In this document: one piece after another, positions 9,885 through 18,262 of the stretch | Position numbering within the stretch: position 1 is the stretch's first letter | How the letters are laid out: every line of letters begins with the position of its first letter | Origin: Tistlia sp040905785 | GTDB taxonomy: Bacteria; Pseudomonadota; Alphaproteobacteria; Kiloniellales; DSM-21159 | Assembly: GCF_040905785.1 (NCBI RefSeq) | Contig: NZ_JBBDQW010000083.1 | Coordinates: forward strand, 14,891-78,890 | Direction: 5' to 3' | DNA length: 64,000 bases | Translations under genes and position numbers: made by a program | The notes under the pieces: generated by a model | What the model saw: the letters and a program-made list of their open reading frames with translations, nothing else | Database searches by the model: none | What the model was told of the DNA's origin: nothing

Positions 9885-11681
9885 ATGAGCGACGTCGCCG
9901 AGACCAATGCAGCGGACACCCTGGGCCCGCTCCCCGAATGGGACCTCACGGACCTCTATGCCGGGACCGAGGCGCCGGAGATCGACAAGGACCTCGCCGA
10001 GGCGCGCACGCTCGCCGGCGAGCTGCGCCAGCGCTGCGCCGGCAAGCTCGCGACGCTCGCCGGCGACACCCTGGGCCGCGCCCTCGGCGACTACGAGGCG
10101 GTCGACGAGATCCTGTCGAAGCTCATGAGCTACGCCCAGCTGGTCTATGCCGCCGACATGGCGGACCCCCGCAGCGGCCGCTTCTACCAGCGCATGCAGG
10201 AGGCGGTCAGCGAGATCTCCGCCGAGCTGATCTTCTTCACCCTCGAGCTCAACGAGATCGAGGAGGCGGCGCTGGAGGAGAAGCTCCAGGATCCGCTGCT
10301 GGCGCGCTACCGCCCCTGGATCCGCGACAGCCGCGCCTACCGGCCGCACCAGCTCGACGAGCGGCTCGAGCGCCTGCTGCACGACAAGCAGGTCGCGGGC
10401 GCCTCGGCCTGGACCCGGCTGTTCGACGAGACCATGGCTGGCCTGCGCTTCCGGCTCGACGGCAAGGACCAGACCTCGATGGAGGTCCTCAACCGGATGA
10501 GCGACTTCGACCGCGCGGCGCGCCAGCGGGCCGGCGAAGCCTTCGCGGCAGGCCTGAAGAGCCGCCTCGGCCTGTTCTCCCTGGTCACCAACACCCTGGC
10601 CAAGGACAAGCAGATCGAGGACTCCTGGCGCGGCTTCGCGCGCCCGATCTCGGCGCGCAACCTGCACAACCGGGTCGAGGACGAGGTCGTCGACGCCCTG
10701 GTCGGGGCGGCCGTCGAGTCCTACCCGCGCCTTTCGCACCGCTACTACGCCATGAAGGCGCGCTGGCTCGGCCTCGACAAGCTGTCCTACTGGGACCGCA
10801 ACGCGCCGCTGCCGACCAGCGTCGACCGCCAGGTGCCCTGGGACGAGGCGCAGCGGACCGTGCTGACCGCCTACGCCGACTTCTCCGAGGAGCTCGCCGG
10901 GGTCGGGCGCCGCTTCTTCGAGCGGCCCTGGATCGACGCCCCGGCCCGGCCCGGCAAGCAGTCCGGCGCCTTCGCCCACTCGACGGTGCCGAGCGTGCAC
11001 CCCTACCTGCTGCTCAACTACCAGGGCCGGGTGCGCGACGTCATGACCCTGGCCCACGAGCTTGGCCACGGCGTCCACCAGGTGCTCGCCAGCGCCCAGG
11101 GCCACCTGCTCGCCGGCACGCCCCTGACCCTGGCCGAGACCGCCAGCGTGTTCGGCGAGATGCTGACCTTCCGCCGCCTGCTCGCGGACACCAAGGATCC
11201 GGCCGAGCGCAAGGCTATGCTGGCGAGCAAGGTCGAGGACATGCTCAACACGGTGGTCCGGCAGATCGCCTTCCACCGCTTCGAGACGGCGGTTCACGAC
11301 CGGCGCCGCCAGGGCGAGCTGCTGAGCGACGATCTGGCCGAGATCTGGATGGAGACCCAGGTCGAGGCGCTCGGCCCGGCCTTCGACCTCAACGAGGACT
11401 ACCGGGTCTTCTGGACCTATATCCCGCACTTCCTCCACACGCCCTTCTACGTCTACGCCTACGCCTTCGGCGACTGCCTGGTGAACTCGCTCTACGCGGT
11501 CTACCAGGAGGCCGAGGAGGGCTTCGCCGAGAAGTACCTGGAGCTGCTGCGCGCCGGCGGCACCAAGCGCCACAAGGAGCTGCTGGCGCCCTTCGGCCTG
11601 GACGCCTCTGATCCGGCCTTCTGGCGCAAGGGGCTGACGGTGGTCGAGGGCATGATCGACGAGCTGGAACGGCTCGACTGA
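9885..11681 (+). CDS. pepF: Oligoendopeptidase F family metallopeptidase (M3)
   Basis: 598 residues, cytosolic zinc peptidase that cleaves short peptides. The zinc-binding HELGHGVHQ motif has its first His at about residue 391, and the fold is helical throughout as expected for M3B. The ATG at 9885 is chosen because AAAGGAA lies just before it. The reading frame extends upstream to 9729, but that part is antisense to the divergent ligase. The last ten codons (VIDELERLD-like) reappear ~525 bp downstream, beyond a low-GC islet; see the repeat at 12173. Confidence 0.93.
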   Translation: MSDVAETNAADTLGPLPEWDLTDLYAGTEAPEIDKDLAEARTLAGELRQRCAGKLATLAGDTLGRALGDYEAVDEILSKLMSYAQLVYAADMADPRSGRFYQRMQEAVSEISAELIFFTLELNEIEEAALEEKLQDPLLARYRPWIRDSRAYRPHQLDERLERLLHDKQVAGASAWTRLFDETMAGLRFRLDGKDQTSMEVLNRMSDFDRAARQRAGEAFAAGLKSRLGLFSLVTNTLAKDKQIEDSWRGFARPISARNLHNRVEDEVVDALVGAAVESYPRLSHRYYAMKARWLGLDKLSYWDRNAPLPTSVDRQVPWDEAQRTVLTAYADFSEELAGVGRRFFERPWIDAPARPGKQSGAFAHSTVPSVHPYLLLNYQGRVRDVMTLAHELGHGVHQVLASAQGHLLAGTPLTLAETASVFGEMLTFRRLLADTKDPAERKAMLASKVEDMLNTVVRQIAFHRFETAVHDRRRQGELLSDDLAEIWMETQVEALGPAFDLNEDYRVFWTYIPHFLHTPFYVYAYAFGDCLVNSLYAVYQEAEEGFAEKYLELLRAGGTKRHKELLAPFGLDASDPAFWRKGLTVVEGMIDELERLD

Positions 11682-11754
11682 AGCCCTCTGGCGCCGGCCG
11701 ACGCTTGTTGCCGCCGGCGCTATGACTCGATGTGCCGGTAACCAGACCTGCCCC

Positions 11755-12138
11755 TCAGATCGCGGCGAGAAAGACCCAATACGCCAACACGCCAACGAAC
11801 GAGATAATGCTTAGGGGTCCAAATCTCCCCCACCTTCTCGACAAAAGAAATCCGAACAGCACATACAATGCTACGTTCAGTACGACGGCTATAAAGAAGA
11901 TCGAAACAAAGGCGATTGAAATAGGAGCCAGATGTCCACCAGACATCAGAAAAATGATACCAGATGGCCATACTGCAACGACTAACTTATGGTACCAGAG
12001 TATCGAGATTATCTTAAGGGGATTATCCCCTATCTTAAAGCCGTCGACCCATGCCAACAAGTACCCGACGAGCATAACGACAATGGGAATGGAAAATCCA
12101 AGAAGCGCTGAAGTTCCAATACTTCGAGCTGCAACCAT
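11755..12138 (-). CDS. Small integral membrane protein, unknown, in a low-GC islet
   Basis: 127 residues from the internal ATG at 12138; the frame extends to 12213 but that part lies over GC-rich sequence derived from a pepF-like end. At least three strongly hydrophobic helices are visible (SALLGFSIPIVVMLVGYLL, the LVVAVWPSGIIFLM region, and SIAFVSIFFIAVVLNVALY). Base composition and codon use (many ATA, TTA and AAA-type codons) are unlike every neighbour, indicating recent transfer. I recognise no family. It is convergent with pepF, and its function is unknown. Confidence 0.6.
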   Translation of the reverse strand: MVAARSIGTSALLGFSIPIVVMLVGYLLAWVDGFKIGDNPLKIISILWYHKLVVAVWPSGIIFLMSGGHLAPISIAFVSIFFIAVVLNVALYVLFGFLLSRRWGRFGPLSIISFVGVLAYWVFLAAI

Positions 12139-12172
12139 TCCCAATTCCGTTCCTGAACTGGTCGGTGGGCAA

Positions 12173-12202
12173 GGGCGTGATCGACGAGCTAGAGCGGCTC
12201 GA
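12173..12202 (+). repeat. Second, diverged copy of the pepF 3' end
   Basis: These 30 bases match 11648-11677, the end of pepF, at 27 of 30 positions. Two differences are synonymous and one gives Met to Val, so the copy diverged as coding sequence. In frame it reads GVIDELERLD and then continues to a TGA at 12231-12233 through codons not present in the resident gene. It therefore looks like the tail of another pepF allele, left on the far side of the low-GC islet. Confidence 0.7.
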
Positions 12203-12225
12203 TGCCGCCGCACCCGGAGCGCCGG

Positions 12226-13143
12226 CTACTTGAGGCGGTCGGCGATCGCCCGGATGTGGGCGGCGCCGATGCCGCAGCAGCCGCCGACGATGGTGGCGCC
12301 GCGCGCCGCCCAGTCGGCGGCGAAGGCCGCGTAGAGCGCCGGCGTCAGTTCCTCGCGCGTGCCGCTCAGGCCCGCGTTGGCCTTGCCCTGGCGCCGCTTC
12401 GGCTCGAAGGCGTTGGCGTAGACGCCGAGCGGCAGCGAGCTTCCGGCGGCTTTCGTGACCTGTGCGGCCCGCTCGACCGCCGCGGCCATGACCTCGGGCT
12501 GGCTGCAGTTGAACAGCAGCGCCGCCACGCCGGCCTCAAGCGCCCAGCGCGCCGCCGCCTCGACCGTCTCGCCCGAGCGCAGCCGGGGCACCTCCGGCGT
12601 CTCGGGCGCGTCGCGGTCCTCCAGGGTGAAGGAGATCCAGACCGGCTTGCCGGTGGCCGCCGTCGCCGCCACCACGGCCTTGGCCTCTGCAATCAGGCTC
12701 AGGGTCTCGCCGAGCCAGAGGTCGACCGAGGGCGACAGGCCCGTGACAAGGACATCGAGATAGGCGCCGGCGCGCGCCGGCTCGAAGGCCTCGGGCTCGT
12801 AGGAGCCGAAGATCGGCGGCAGGCAGCCGGCGACCCGGACCCGGCTCTGCCCGTCGGCCGCTCCTGCGTCGGCCGCGGCCCGCGCCAGCTCGCCGGACAG
12901 GCGGGCGAGCGCGGCGCCCTGCTCGCGGAAGCGCTGCTCGCCGATGTGGAAGGGCACCAGGGCGTAGCTGTTGGTGGTGATGACCTCGGCCCCGGCCTCG
13001 ATGAAGGCCTCGTGGACGCGCTGGACGATGCCCGGCGTCTCGATCAGCGCCAGCGCCGACCACTCCGGCTGGCGCAGCTCGGCGCCCAGGCGCACCAGTT
13101 CCCGGCTCATGCCGCCGTCGAGGATCGTCATCCGGCTTGCCAT
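12226..13143 (-). CDS. Homocysteine S-methyltransferase family protein
   Basis: 305 residues, a TIM-barrel zinc enzyme that transfers a methyl group from a donor (S-methylmethionine, betaine or SAM in different members) to homocysteine. The three zinc cysteines are visible in LLFNCSQPE and in the C-terminal VGGCCGIG. The N-terminus ILDGGMSRELVRLG is typical. The donor cannot be assigned. It is the last of three minus-strand genes (GNAT remnant, isochorismatase-like, this one), 27 nt from its upstream neighbour, with GGGAGGTCC before the ATG. Confidence 0.88.
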   Translation of the reverse strand: MASRMTILDGGMSRELVRLGAELRQPEWSALALIETPGIVQRVHEAFIEAGAEVITTNSYALVPFHIGEQRFREQGAALARLSGELARAAADAGAADGQSRVRVAGCLPPIFGSYEPEAFEPARAGAYLDVLVTGLSPSVDLWLGETLSLIAEAKAVVAATAATGKPVWISFTLEDRDAPETPEVPRLRSGETVEAAARWALEAGVAALLFNCSQPEVMAAAVERAAQVTKAAGSSLPLGVYANAFEPKRRQGKANAGLSGTREELTPALYAAFAADWAARGATIVGGCCGIGAAHIRAIADRLK

Positions 13144-13170
13144 CCTGGACCTCCCTTGAAGGGGTTGCCG

Positions 13171-13818
13171 CTAAAGGGCGACCGCCGCCTCGGGCACCGA
13201 GGGCAGGTCGGACAGGATCTCGGCGACCGTCTGCACCCGGCAGTAGCCGCCGAAGGCCTCGAGCGCCGTCTCGTGGCGCTCCTCGCTGTGGCTGGCGCAG
13301 GCGTCGGCGGCGCAGACGACGTAGTAGCCGCGGTCGGCGGCGTCGCGCACTGCCATGTCGACGCACTGGTCGGTCAGGAAGCCGGCGACGATCAGGTTCT
13401 CGACGCCGAGGTTGCGCAGCAGGTAGTCGATGTTGGTCGAGTTGAAGACGCCCGAGGAGGTCTTCGGCAGCACGATCTCGTCGTCCCGCGGCGCGACCTC
13501 GGCGATCACCTTCGCGCCCGGCGAGCCGCGCGGCACCAGGATGCCCGAGAGCTTGTGGTCGAGCGAGCGGTCGCGGCCGTCGCGGGTCAGGGCCTCGATC
13601 ACCGTGTAGAGCACCTCGCAGCCGGCGGCCCGGCTGCCCTCGAGCAGCTGCCGCATCGCCGGCAGGGCGCGCTCCTGGATCGCCTGCCAGTACGCCGGAT
13701 GGGCGCTGCGGTAGGGCTCGTCGATCTCGGCGTTCTGGGCATCGACGATGAGCACCGCCGTGACGGCGGGGTCGAGAGGCTTGTCGCGCTTCATGCGCAA
13801 GGGGTCGAAGGCGGTCAT
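13171..13818 (-). CDS. Isochorismatase-family cysteine hydrolase
   Basis: 215 residues. The family hydrolyses amides, imides or isochorismate with an Asp-Lys-Cys triad. Visible here: the Asp in VLIVDAQN, the Lys in LPKTSSGVF, and the Cys in GFLTDQCVDMAVRDA. The last pattern is closest to nicotinamidase/ureidoacrylate-type amidohydrolases rather than true isochorismatases. The substrate is unknown. It probably forms an operon with the downstream homocysteine methyltransferase. An alternative in-frame start is the Met at 13794. Confidence 0.85.
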   Translation of the reverse strand: MTAFDPLRMKRDKPLDPAVTAVLIVDAQNAEIDEPYRSAHPAYWQAIQERALPAMRQLLEGSRAAGCEVLYTVIEALTRDGRDRSLDHKLSGILVPRGSPGAKVIAEVAPRDDEIVLPKTSSGVFNSTNIDYLLRNLGVENLIVAGFLTDQCVDMAVRDAADRGYYVVCAADACASHSEERHETALEAFGGYCRVQTVAEILSDLPSVPEAAVAL

Positions 13819-13901
13819 GAGATTCCGGGTTCCGTGCCTGGGGTGAGTCGAGCGGCCCGCAGTATCGGTCGTGGGCCGGCGGGGCGCCAGTCCCGGAACG
13901 G

Positions 13902-14393
13902 CTACCCCCGGAGCGGCTTTTCCAGGCGCGGCAGCAGGCGGCCCGGGATGCTGCCCGAGGGCTCCTCGCCGACGCGGACCATGCCCACGCGCCGGTAGAA
14001 GCCCTCCGCGCCGGGGTCGGCGCCGGCGGCGATCCGGGCGGCGCCGCGCCGCCCGGCCTCCTCCTCCATCGCCGCGAAGAGCGCCCGCCCGACGCCAGCG
14101 CGCAGCAGGCCCGGCTCGACGAAGAGCAGCAGGATCTCGGCGGTGGTGCCGCCGGCGCCGTCGGCCTCGAAGGCCAGGCGCGAGAGGCCGACGATCCGGC
14201 CCTCGCGCTCGGCGACGGTCACGCCGCCGGCCGCGATCTCGCCCGGCTCGAGCGTCAGCTCGCCCCGGCAGGCCTCCAGGAAGGCCGCGTCGTAGCCCTA
14301 GACCGCCTTGGAGCGCAGCGCCAGGGTGCTCAGCGCCGCGGCTTCCCCAGTCTCGGCCGGGCGCAGCCGGATTGCCTCTGCCTCGCGCACCAT
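13902..14393 (-). pseudogene. GNAT N-acetyltransferase interrupted by an in-frame amber codon
   Basis: Reading the minus strand from ATG 14393 gives a full-length GNAT protein of 163 codons with a single TAG at 14298-14300 (codon 32). It lies between LALRSKAV and GYDAAFLEACR. In GNAT relatives with this SKAxWGYD motif the lost residue is Trp, so TGG to TAG explains it with one base. Downstream of the stop the acetyl-CoA-binding region VEPGLLRAGVGRALF and the rest are intact. Translation could restart at the GTG at 14222, but that would lack the first strands. It may be a recent nonsense mutation or a base error in the assembly. Confidence 0.75.
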
Positions 14394-14497
14394 GGCGGCG
14401 CTCCCCTGCTGCGGGCGGCCCGGCTCTGGCGAAGGCCCGGCCGCGCCGCTATATCAGGGACCGACTCATAGAAGAACCGAGCGAGGAAGGCCACGCC

Positions 14498-15667
14498 ATG
14501 ACCAGTTCCTGCATCGTCGGCTGGGCGCACACGCCCTTCGGCAAGCACGAGGGGGAGGACGTCGAGTCGCTGATCGCCAAGGTCGCGACCCAGGCCGTCG
14601 CCGACGCCGGGCTGGAGCCCGGCGACATCGACGAGATCGTGCTCGGCACCTACAACGAGGGCTTCTCGCCCCAGGGCTTCCCCTCCTCGCTGGTGCTGCA
14701 GACCTCCCCGGACTTCCGCTTCAAGCCGGCGACGCGCGTCGAGAACGCCTGCGCGACCGGCTCGGCGGCGATCCACCAGGGCCTCAAGACCATCGCGGCC
14801 GGCCAGGGGCGCTTCGTGCTGGTCGTCGGCGTCGAGAAGATGACGGCGCTGCCCGGGCCGGAGATCGGCAAGACCCTGCTCAAGGCCTCCTACCTCAAGG
14901 AGGAGAGCGAGATCGAGGGCGGCTTCGCCGGGGTCTTCGGGGTCATCGCCAACCAGTACTTCCAGCGCCACGGCGACCAGTCGGACGCGCTGGCCGCGAT
15001 CGCCGCCAAGAACCACGCCAACGGTGTCGAGAACCCCTGGGCGCAGATGCGCAAGGATCTCGGCTACGACTTCTGCCGCAACGTCTCGGAAAAGAACCCC
15101 TATGTCGCCGGCCCGCTGAAGCGCACCGACTGCTCGCTGGTCTCCGACGGCGCAGCGGCGCTGGTGCTGGCCGACGAGGAGACGGCGCGCACCCTGGACA
15201 AGGCGGTCAAGTTCCGCGCCGCCGTGCAGGTCAACGACTACCTGCCGCTGTCGAAGCGCGACATCGTGCTGTTCGAGGGCTGCGAGGTGGCCTGGAAGCG
15301 GGCCCACGCCGAGGCCGGCACCGCGCTCTCCGACCTCTCGCTGGTCGAGACCCACGACTGCTTCACCATCGCCGAGCTGCTGGAGTACGAGGCCATGGGC
15401 CTGACGCCGCGCGGCCAGGGCGCGCGGGCGGTCCTGGAGGGCTGGACCCGCAAGGACGGCCGGCTGCCGGTCAACCCCTCGGGCGGCCTCAAGTCCAAGG
15501 GCCATCCGATCGGCGCGACCGGCGTCTCGATGCACGTCATGACCTCGATGCAGCTGATGGGCAAGGCCGAGGGCATGCAGGTCAAGGACGCGCGCCTCGG
15601 CGGCATCTTCAACATGGGCGGCGCCGCCGTCGCCAACTACGTCTCGATCCTGGAGCCGCTGAAGTAG
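14498..15667 (+). CDS. Thiolase / acetyl-CoA acetyltransferase family
   Basis: 389 residues. Thiolases condense or cleave acyl-CoAs. The nucleophilic cysteine is in ENACATGS (Cys85), and the catalytic histidines are in ETHDCFTIAE and in the C-terminal NPSGGLKSKGHPIGATG. The NPSGG and SKGHP pattern and the length are closest to the SCP2-like subgroup. The ATG at 14498 follows GAGGAAGG. It is the first gene of a five-gene operon with an acyl-CoA ligase, two PPC-domain proteins and an AcuI-like reductase, so a role in degrading a carboxylic acid through CoA esters is likely. Confidence 0.9.
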   Translation: MTSSCIVGWAHTPFGKHEGEDVESLIAKVATQAVADAGLEPGDIDEIVLGTYNEGFSPQGFPSSLVLQTSPDFRFKPATRVENACATGSAAIHQGLKTIAAGQGRFVLVVGVEKMTALPGPEIGKTLLKASYLKEESEIEGGFAGVFGVIANQYFQRHGDQSDALAAIAAKNHANGVENPWAQMRKDLGYDFCRNVSEKNPYVAGPLKRTDCSLVSDGAAALVLADEETARTLDKAVKFRAAVQVNDYLPLSKRDIVLFEGCEVAWKRAHAEAGTALSDLSLVETHDCFTIAELLEYEAMGLTPRGQGARAVLEGWTRKDGRLPVNPSGGLKSKGHPIGATGVSMHVMTSMQLMGKAEGMQVKDARLGGIFNMGGAAVANYVSILEPLK

Positions 15668-15723
15668 CGGGTCGAGGCGCCGGGTCTGGAGGCGACCGGG
15701 ATCGGACGGAGGAGCGACGTCCC

Positions 15724-17319
15724 ATGGGCGACGTGATGAACCTGGGGCGGCTGCTGTCGGACACGGCGCGCCGCCTGCCCGAGCGGGTCGGCCTGGTCTG
15801 GGGCGAGCGGCAGTGGACCTGGGCCGAGCTCGACCGGCGGGTCGACGCCCTGGTCGCGGCCCTGAAGGCGCGCGGCCTCGGCAAGGGCGACCGGATCCTG
15901 GTCCACGCCCGCAACTCCAACCAGCTGTTCGAGAGCGCCTGGGCCGCCTTCAAGCTGGGCGCCGTCTGGGTCCCGACCAACGTCCGCCTGACGCCCTCGG
16001 AGGTCGCCTACCTGGGCGCCCATTCCGGGGCCCGGGCGATGATCCTCGAGGACGCCTTCCCCGGGCATGCCGAGGCGGTCGCCGAGGCCTCGGAGGCGCT
16101 CGCCCTGACGGTCGTGATCGGCGAGCCCGGCGCGGGGCAGGTCTCCTACGAGGCGCTGGTCGAGGAGGGCATGGTCGAGGAGGGTGGGGGCGCGGGCTCC
16201 TGGGAGGCCGAGGTCGGGCGGAACGACCCCTGCTGGTTCTTCTACACCTCGGGCACCACGGGCCGCCCCAAGGCCGGCGTCCTGACCCACGGCCAGCTCG
16301 CCTTCGTCACGGTCAACCACCTCGCCGACCTGATGCCGGACACGACCGAGGCCGACGCCTCGCTGGTCGTGGCGCCGCTGTCGCATGGCGCCGGCGTGCA
16401 CATGCTGCCCCAGGTCGCGCGCGGCGTCCGCTCGGTGCTGCTGCCCGGCACCTCCTTCGACGAGGCGGCGGCCTGGCGCCTGGTCGAGGAGCAGCGCATC
16501 ACCAACATGTTCACCGTGCCGGTGATCCTGAACCGCCTGGCCCGCCACCCGGCGGTCGACCGCCACGACCATTCCTCGCTGAAGTACGTGATCTACGCCG
16601 GCGCGCCGATGTACCGCGAGGACCAGCGCCACGCCCTGGAGAAGCTCGGGCCCTGCCTGGTGCAGTACTACGGCCTGGGCGAGGTCACCGGCAACATCAC
16701 GGTGCTGCCGCCGCGCGAGCATCACCTGGACGACAACCGCATGCGCGTCGGCTCCTGCGGCTTCCCACGCACCGGCATGGAGATCGCCGTCAAGGACGCC
16801 GAGGGCCGACGCCTGGGCCCGCGCCAGGACGGCGAGATCTGCGTGCGCGGGCCCGCCGTCTTCGCCGGCTACCACGACAATCCCGAGGCCAACGCCAAGG
16901 CCCTGAAGGATGGCTGGTTTCACACCGGCGACCTCGGCCAGCTCGACGAGGCCGGCTACCTCTACATCACCGGGCGCGCCTCGGACATGTACATCTCCGG
17001 CGGCTCGAACGTCTATCCACGCGAGGCCGAGGAGGTGCTGCTGGCCCATCCGGCGGTCGCCGAGGTCGCGGTGCTCGGCGTGCCCGATCCGGCCTGGGGC
17101 GAATCGGGCGTCGCCGTCGTCGTGCTCGCCGAGGGCGCCCGGGCCGAGGAGGCCGAGCTGCTTGGCTTCCTGGAAAACCGCCTGGCCAAGTACAAGTGGC
17201 CGCGCCGGGTGTTCTTCTGGGACGCCCTGCCGAAGTCGGGCTACGGCAAGGTGCCGAAGCATCTCGTGCGCCAGGCCCTGGCCGAGCGCGGCGAGCTGGC
17301 CGGGGCCAGCGCGCCGTGA
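15724..17319 (+). CDS. AMP-forming acyl-CoA synthetase
   Basis: 531 residues of the ANL superfamily; it would activate the carboxylic acid that feeds the operon. FFYTSGTTGRPKAG is the ATP-binding loop, YYGLGEVTGNI the A5-type motif, HTGDLG and ITGRASDMYISGG the hinge region, and SGYGKVPKH holds the C-terminal catalytic Lys. The ATG follows GGAGGAGCGACGTCCC. Its stop overlaps the next start as GTGA, implying coupled translation. Whether the acid is aromatic, medium-chain or acrylate-like is not evident. Confidence 0.9.
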   Translation: MGDVMNLGRLLSDTARRLPERVGLVWGERQWTWAELDRRVDALVAALKARGLGKGDRILVHARNSNQLFESAWAAFKLGAVWVPTNVRLTPSEVAYLGAHSGARAMILEDAFPGHAEAVAEASEALALTVVIGEPGAGQVSYEALVEEGMVEEGGGAGSWEAEVGRNDPCWFFYTSGTTGRPKAGVLTHGQLAFVTVNHLADLMPDTTEADASLVVAPLSHGAGVHMLPQVARGVRSVLLPGTSFDEAAAWRLVEEQRITNMFTVPVILNRLARHPAVDRHDHSSLKYVIYAGAPMYREDQRHALEKLGPCLVQYYGLGEVTGNITVLPPREHHLDDNRMRVGSCGFPRTGMEIAVKDAEGRRLGPRQDGEICVRGPAVFAGYHDNPEANAKALKDGWFHTGDLGQLDEAGYLYITGRASDMYISGGSNVYPREAEEVLLAHPAVAEVAVLGVPDPAWGESGVAVVVLAEGARAEEAELLGFLENRLAKYKWPRRVFFWDALPKSGYGKVPKHLVRQALAERGELAGASAP

Positions 17320-17825
17320 GGCTGATCAAGCACCCGGGCCGGCCGACCGAGCCGCGTCGCGTGATCGCCCGGGGCCGCTCGGGCGGCGAGTGGCGGATCG
17401 CCCTGCCGCCGGGCGCCGAGCTCGGGGCCGCCCTGATCGCTGCGCTGCAGGCGCGCGGCGTCGAGCAGGCCGCCCTGCAGCTGCTGAGCGGCAGCTTCGA
17501 CCGCCTGGAGCTCGAGGTTTCCGACTCCCTGGGCGGCGGGCCGGCGGAGCCGGCCGGGCCGCGAAAGCTCGAAGGAGCGGCGACCCTGGTCGGCGGCGCC
17601 GGCATTCTCGGGCGCGACGCCGAAGGAGGGGCCTGCCTGCGCTGCCGCGCCACGGTCGTCGATCGGAGCGGGCGCCTCGAGGGCGGCGCGCTGGTGCCCG
17701 CCGGCTGCCGGGTCGGCGCCGACGGCCTGGTTCTGCAGGTCCTCGCCCTGGCCGGGGCCGGCTTCTTCGCCGTCCACGACGCCGAGACCGACCGTACCCT
17801 GCTGCAGCCCGTGGAGGGCACCTGA
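17316..17825 (+). CDS. PPC/DUF296-like domain protein, first of a tandem pair
   Basis: 169 residues from a GTG that overlaps the upstream TGA (GTGA). The C-terminal half (CRATVVDRSGRLEGGALVPA and onward to FFAVHDAETDR) resembles the PD1-like PPC/DUF296 fold. The metal-binding histidines of that family are not apparent, so it is a divergent member. It ends in an ATGA overlap with the next gene, which is a clearer PPC protein. A CoA-intermediate sensor, regulator or enzyme is possible. Function unknown. Confidence 0.6.
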   Translation: MRLIKHPGRPTEPRRVIARGRSGGEWRIALPPGAELGAALIAALQARGVEQAALQLLSGSFDRLELEVSDSLGGGPAEPAGPRKLEGAATLVGGAGILGRDAEGGACLRCRATVVDRSGRLEGGALVPAGCRVGADGLVLQVLALAGAGFFAVHDAETDRTLLQPVEGT

Positions 17826-18262
17826 TGGACCACGAGACCCAGTTCGAGGCCGGCCGGCAGGGCCGGCTCGTCGCGATCCGGCTGAAGCCGAACCAGGACC
17901 TGGTCGAGGGCATCGAGCGGGCCGCGGGCGAGTCCGGCCTGCGCTACGCGACCCTGCGCTCGGGCATCGGCTCACTGGTCGACGCTGCGCTCGGCTACGG
18001 CTCCGGCGAGCACGCCGGCGTCACCACGGTGGAGGGGCCGGACATCGAGATCCTGACCCTGGCGGGCGAGCTGCGCACCGACGACAACGGCCGACCCCAC
18101 GCCTACCTGCAGGGCACGATCGCCGACGCAGAGGCGCGGATCTACGGCGGGCGCTTCGTGCGCGGCGCCAATCCCATCGGCATCACCCTGGAGCTGGTCC
18201 TCCAGGAATGGCTGCCGGAGGAGGACGAGGACCCGGTCGAGGAGGGGGAGGAGCTGCCATGA
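17825..18262 (+). CDS. PPC/DUF296-domain protein, second of a tandem pair
   Basis: 145 residues, usual size for a stand-alone PPC domain: RLVAIRLKPNQDLVEGIERAA, LRSGIGSLVDAALG, EILTLAGELR and HAYLQGTIADAEARIYGGRF follow the family pattern, ending in an acidic tail. Plant relatives bind AT-rich DNA, while bacterial ones are mostly uncharacterised. The ATG overlaps the stop of the previous gene, and its own stop overlaps the start of the reductase gene (ATGA), so the five genes are very likely one transcript with coupled translation. Confidence 0.8.
   Translation: MDHETQFEAGRQGRLVAIRLKPNQDLVEGIERAAGESGLRYATLRSGIGSLVDAALGYGSGEHAGVTTVEGPDIEILTLAGELRTDDNGRPHAYLQGTIADAEARIYGGRFVRGANPIGITLELVLQEWLPEEDEDPVEEGEELP

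Noticed and set aside
14298..14300. Amber codon as evidence of TAG recoding to Trp
   Set aside because: Intact genes here end in TAG (RND pump at 2454, thiolase at 15667, integrase at 62549), so TAG is an ordinary stop.
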